DNA of 41,114 nt, taken from Alphaproteobacteria bacterium. GTDB taxonomy: Bacteria > Pseudomonadota > Alphaproteobacteria > UBA2966 > CAIVPW01. Where the stretch lies: positions 1 to 41,114 of the forward strand of contig VGER01000012.1 of the NCBI GenBank assembly GCA_016869235.1. The letters are read 5' to 3'. The notes under the pieces were generated by a model that did no database searches, was not told where the DNA came from, and saw only the letters and a program-made list of their open reading frames with translations. Positions within the stretch are counted from its first letter, which is position 1, and every line of letters begins with the position of its first letter. Below are positions 38,534 to 41,114 of this stretch, piece by piece. The position numbers were made by a program, and so were the translations under genes.

Positions 38534-38555
38534 CCTCCCCCGCGAGCGGGGGAGG
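38534..38555. repeat. REP-like perfect inverted repeat
   Basis: CCTCCCCCGC-GA-GCGGGGGAGG: 10-bp arms with a 2-nt centre, between tRNA-Pro and the NDUFS4-like gene. Its shape is that of intergenic REP elements of GC-rich proteobacteria. It could also end the tRNA-Pro transcript. Confidence 0.55.
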
Positions 38556-38566
38556 AGGACTGTTGT

Positions 38567-38643
38567 TGGTCGGGGAGACTGGATTCGAACCAGCGGCCCT
38601 CTGCTCCCAAAGCAGATGCTCTACCAGGCTGAGCTACTCCCCG
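38567..38643 (-). tRNA. tRNA-Pro (anticodon TGG)
   Basis: A cloverleaf on the minus strand: acceptor CGGGGAG/CTCCCCG, D arm GCTC...GAGC, anticodon stem TCTGC/GCAGA with loop TTTGGGA, and T arm with GGTTCGAATCC. CCA is encoded (38567-38569). Length is 77 nt. Confidence 0.97.
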
Positions 38644-38662
38644 GCCCCGTGCGGAATATAAG

Positions 38663-39157
38663 TCACGGCGCGGCGGCCGTCCCGAAGAAGGGGTGCAAGA
38701 CCCGGTTGCCGGGGCGGATGCGCAATCGCGCCGCGGTGCCCCCCACCAGCTCGACGACGCCCACGGCGGGCGCCGCCGAGGGGACGATGGTCAGGCTTTC
38801 CGGCACCGTGCGCTCGGCGACATTGATGACGCGGCCGTCGGCCCCGACGAACACCATGTCGAGCGGGATGTAGGTGTTGCGCATCCACATCTGGATGATC
38901 TGCGGCTGCTCGTAGGTGAACAGCATGCCGGCGTCGGGCGCCAGCTCGCGGCGGAACATGAGGCCGGTCGCCTTCTGCTCGGGCGTCACGGCGACCTCGA
39001 TGCGGAAGGGATGGCGACCGCTCGCGGTCTCGATGAAGAGCTGGTCGGTCCGCTGCGCCGCGGGCGCCTGCGCCTGGGTCTGCTGCTGCGCATTGGGCTC
39101 GCAGGCGGCGAGCGCGACGGCGGACGCGACGAAGGCACCGAACAAGAGACGCTGCAT
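38663..39157 (-). CDS. DUF192-family lipoprotein
   Basis: A 164-residue protein. The signal peptide ends in a lipobox (VALAAC, Cys19), so it is probably an acylated outer- or inner-membrane lipoprotein. A Gln/Ala-rich linker leads to the DUF192 domain, with RIEVAVTPEQKATGLMFR, DAGMLFTYEQP and MWMRNTYIPLDMVFV, the last being the family's most conserved stretch. Function is unknown. The ATG overlaps the corA stop (TGATG), so the pair is translationally coupled. A longer frame to 40135 merely crosses corA antiframe and is not real. Confidence 0.9.
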   Translation of the reverse strand: MQRLLFGAFVASAVALAACEPNAQQQTQAQAPAAQRTDQLFIETASGRHPFRIEVAVTPEQKATGLMFRRELAPDAGMLFTYEQPQIIQMWMRNTYIPLDMVFVGADGRVINVAERTVPESLTIVPSAAPAVGVVELVGGTAARLRIRPGNRVLHPFFGTAAAP

Positions 39158-40131
39158 CACAGCCAACCCCGCTTGCGGAAGTAGAGGACGGGCAGCACCG
39201 CGGCGAGCGCGATGGTGACGAGCGCCACCGGGTAGCCGAGCGGCCACTGCAGCTCGGGCATGAACTCGAAGTTCATGCCCCAGACGCTGGCGACCAGCGT
39301 CGGCGGCAGGAACACCACCGCCACCACCGAGAAGATCTTCATCACCTCGTTCTGCTCGATGCTGATGGTGCCGAGAATCGCCTCGAGCAGGAAGGTCACC
39401 TTGTTGGACAGGAAGGTGGCGTGGTCGGATAGCGAGGCGATGTCGGCGTTCATGGTCTTGAGCGAGGGCCCGCTGTTCGGCCCTTCCGCCTTGGCCATCG
39501 CCTTGACGGTGGGGCCATAGAACGTGAGCAGGCGCCCGATGGTCACTAGGCTCTCGCGGCCCTTGGAGGTGAGGTCGCCGATGCGGCCCACTTGCCCGAG
39601 CAGCTTCTGGTGGTCGCGGCTGCGACGGCGGGCGCGGCGGTCGGCGAGGAACACCTCGCGCGAGATCGCGTCGACGCCGGCGTTGGCGCGCTCGAGGATG
39701 TCGGCGAGCCGGTCGATGATCGCCTCGAGGATGCCGAAGAAGGCGAACTCGCCGTTGGCGCAGGCCTGCGGCCGGCGCTCGCACACCTGGGCGAACATGC
39801 GGAACGGCTGCGGGTCGGCGTGGCGGACGGTGACCAGCACCCCGCGCACCAGGACGAAGGTGATGGCGGCGGCCTGGGGCGCGTCGGTCTCGGCGCCCTG
39901 GATGACCGTCGCGGTCATGAAGGTGCCCTCGTCTTCCTGATAGAGGCGGCTCGAGACCTCGATCTCGGCCATCTCCTCGCGGCTGGGGACGCTGACCTTG
40001 AGCGCTTCCTCGACCGCCTTCTCTTCTTCCTTGGTGGGATTGAGAAGGTCGATCCAGACGGCGTTGGCGGCGTACTTGGCGCTGTCGTCCTTGACGATCC
40101 CCCCGGCCCCCACGCGGTACGTTCGGATCAT
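39157..40131 (-). CDS. corA: CorA-family magnesium/divalent-metal transporter
   Basis: A 324-residue channel. A large cytoplasmic N-terminal domain (NPTKEEEKAVEEAL, then PSREEMAEIEVSSRLYQE) is followed by a long helix and two C-terminal membrane spans. The selectivity motif is present as VWGMNFEFMPEL just after the first span (~residue 290), with the acidic E-containing loop typical of CorA where MPEL is seen in most members. It assembles as a pentamer. It is first in a two-gene unit with the DUF192 lipoprotein. The start is ATG 40131. Confidence 0.94.
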   Translation of the reverse strand: MIRTYRVGAGGIVKDDSAKYAANAVWIDLLNPTKEEEKAVEEALKVSVPSREEMAEIEVSSRLYQEDEGTFMTATVIQGAETDAPQAAAITFVLVRGVLVTVRHADPQPFRMFAQVCERRPQACANGEFAFFGILEAIIDRLADILERANAGVDAISREVFLADRRARRRSRDHQKLLGQVGRIGDLTSKGRESLVTIGRLLTFYGPTVKAMAKAEGPNSGPSLKTMNADIASLSDHATFLSNKVTFLLEAILGTISIEQNEVMKIFSVVAVVFLPPTLVASVWGMNFEFMPELQWPLGYPVALVTIALAAVLPVLYFRKRGWL

Positions 40132-40175
40132 TCACGCCCCCGCAGACTGTACCTAGCGCGCGGACCTACCCCCAT

Positions 40176-40204
40176 TTGTGGCTTGAGGCAAGGCCATCTA
40201 TAGT
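40176..40204 (+). promoter_or_regulatory. predicted promoter of the thiamine-linked ABC operon
   Basis: TTGTGG (40176-40181) and TATAGT (40199-40204) are spaced exactly 17 bp. Transcription would begin near 40211, right before the TPP aptamer. Confidence 0.65.
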
Positions 40205-40213
40205 CTCGCCGCT

Positions 40214-40320
40214 CCACTAGGGGGAGCCGGGCAAGCCTCGATGCAGGCGGCGCGGCTGAGAGGTCCAGAGAGGACGACCCCAAGAACCTGATCCGGCTCG
40301 TACCGGCGTAGGGAATAGTG
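40214..40320 (+). ncRNA. TPP (thiamine pyrophosphate) riboswitch
   Basis: The conserved blocks occur in order: CACTAGGGGGAGCC, GCGGCTGAGAGG, GACCCCAAGAACCTGATC and CGGCGTAGGGAA, with P1 closed by CACTA (40215-40219) and TAGTG (40316-40320). This is a complete THI-box aptamer. Its terminal AGGGA (40310-40314) lies nine bases before ATG 40324 and doubles as the ribosome-binding site, so ligand binding should hide it. Confidence 0.95.
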
Positions 40321-40323
40321 CCG

Positions 40324-41114
40324 ATGACGCCAGCTTCCGAATACTTCGGCGGCTCCGGGGGACTTGCCTGGGGCGACAACGTGCCCGCCACCCCCCCCGG
40401 CGAGAGCATCCCGCCGGTGCACATCCACGACGCGCGCGTCGAGTTCGGCTCGGACAGCGTGCGCAAAGGTGCTCTGTTTGCCGGGCTCGAGGCCGAGTTC
40501 GCCGCCGGCGTGTTCACCAGCATCCTCGGCTCGTCGGGCGTCGGCAAGTCGAGCCTGTTGCGCCTGATCGCCGGCTTGCCGCCGCGGCGCGGCACGGCGA
40601 CCGGCGCGGTGACCGACGGCGACGGCAAGCCGCTGACCGGGCGCGTCGTGTACATGGACCAGCGCGACCTCCTGCTGCCGTGGCTGTCGGTGCTGGACAA
40701 CGTGCTGCTCGGCGCGCGGCTGCGCGGCGAGCCGTGCCAGCGCGGCCGCGCCCTTGGGCTGCTGGCGGCGGTCGGACTTTCGGGCTGGGAGGACGCGCGC
40801 CCCGACGTGCTGTCGGGCGGCATGCGCCAGCGCGCGGCGCTCGCCCGCACGCTAATGGAGGACCGCCCCATCGTGCTGATGGACGAGCCGTTCTCGGCGG
40901 TGGACGCCATCACGCGCCTGACGCTGCAGGATCTGTCGGCGCGCATGCTGGCGGGACGCACGGTGATCCTGGTGACGCACGACCCGATCGAGGCGCTGCG
41001 CCTGGGCCACCAAGTGCAGGTGCTGGCGGGCTCGCCGGCGTGGCTCGACCCGCCGGTGGCGCCGCCGGGCGTGCCGCCGCGCGACCCCGCCGACCCGGCG
41101 TTGGTCGGCTTGTA
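40324..41114 (+). CDS. ABC transporter ATPase, probably for a thiamine precursor (ThiZ-like; runs off right edge)
   Basis: At least 263 codons, open at the window end. Walker A is LGSSGVGKSSLLRL, the signature LSGGMRQRAALAR and Walker B VLMDEPFSAVD, followed by VTHDPIEALRLG; the order and sequence are of the SsuB/TauB/ThiZ group. The TPP riboswitch directly before it points to uptake of thiamine or its pyrimidine precursor (HMP), so a ThiXYZ-type system is likely, with the other parts beyond the edge. I chose ATG 40324, served by the riboswitch AGGGA; GTG 40381 is an alternative. The N-terminal ~30 residues are not conserved ATPase sequence. Confidence 0.88.
   Translation, partial: MTPASEYFGGSGGLAWGDNVPATPPGESIPPVHIHDARVEFGSDSVRKGALFAGLEAEFAAGVFTSILGSSGVGKSSLLRLIAGLPPRRGTATGAVTDGDGKPLTGRVVYMDQRDLLLPWLSVLDNVLLGARLRGEPCQRGRALGLLAAVGLSGWEDARPDVLSGGMRQRAALARTLMEDRPIVLMDEPFSAVDAITRLTLQDLSARMLAGRTVILVTHDPIEALRLGHQVQVLAGSPAWLDPPVAPPGVPPRDPADPALVGL

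Noticed and set aside
38663..40135. 490-codon frame suggesting a CorA-antiframe/DUF192 fusion
   Set aside because: The first ~325 codons are an out-of-frame reading of corA. The DUF192 gene has its own signal peptide, lipobox and ATG at 39157.

Overview
This is a GC-rich (roughly two-thirds G+C) stretch of bacterial chromosome, most likely from an alphaproteobacterium. The best lineage marker is a homologue of the mitochondrial complex I accessory subunit NDUFS4 (38149-38502), a family shared by alphaproteobacteria and mitochondria. The large glutamate synthase and the TPP and cobalamin riboswitches fit that placement. No prophage, conjugative module or CRISPR array is visible. The only mobile DNA is the 5' end of an IS630-type transposase at the left edge.

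Layout. 1-450: IS630 fragment, a possible 36-residue CxxC protein and a frameshifted small gene. 451-6966: a fused membrane/spermidine-synthase-like protein, a cold-shock protein, a pentapeptide-repeat gene broken by a 10-bp tandem duplication, and an M48 peptidase-DUF898 pair. 7287-13351: gltB-gltD, glutamate synthase (ammonia assimilation). 13358-15692: a 36-residue membrane miniprotein, a secreted repeat protein, a TPR protein and a degenerate nucleotide-cyclase domain protein. 15805-18266: btuB-like TonB-dependent receptor behind a cobalamin riboswitch. 18284-20549: DUF3105 protein, coiled-coil membrane protein and an ADP-ribose pyrophosphatase.

20701-23987 is a sulfur amino-acid cluster: cysteine synthase, a small membrane protein, mercaptopyruvate sulfurtransferase and cystathionine beta-lyase. 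23953-29622 is a zinc-homeostasis region. It holds znuB-znuC-zur on the minus strand, hisI (a zinc enzyme) divergent from zur, and a four-gene operon of a ZrgA-family protein, a LolD/MacB-type ATPase, an FtsX-type permease and a DUF3299 protein. The second operon begins at two directly adjacent 13-bp GTTAT-N3-GTAAC sites over its predicted -10 element. A degenerate copy lies between zur and hisI, so one regulator (Zur) plausibly controls both transport systems. This is the most interesting part of the window.

29910-38063 is a patchwork: frameshifted DUF2927 and YflT-like stress genes, an AlgH/YqgE protein with an unusual signal peptide, TPR, OsmC, DUF1993 and MsrA proteins, a truncated thymidine-phosphorylase-family pseudogene, and a second FtsX permease related to the one in the zinc operon. 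38081-41114 is housekeeping: tRNA-Arg(TCT) overlapping the NDUFS4-like stop codon, tRNA-Pro(TGG), a DUF192 lipoprotein, CorA, and a promoter plus TPP riboswitch driving a thiamine-precursor ABC ATPase that runs off the right edge.

Five accessory genes are disrupted while the long housekeeping genes are intact. That favours real gene decay over random sequencing error, but only reads could settle it.
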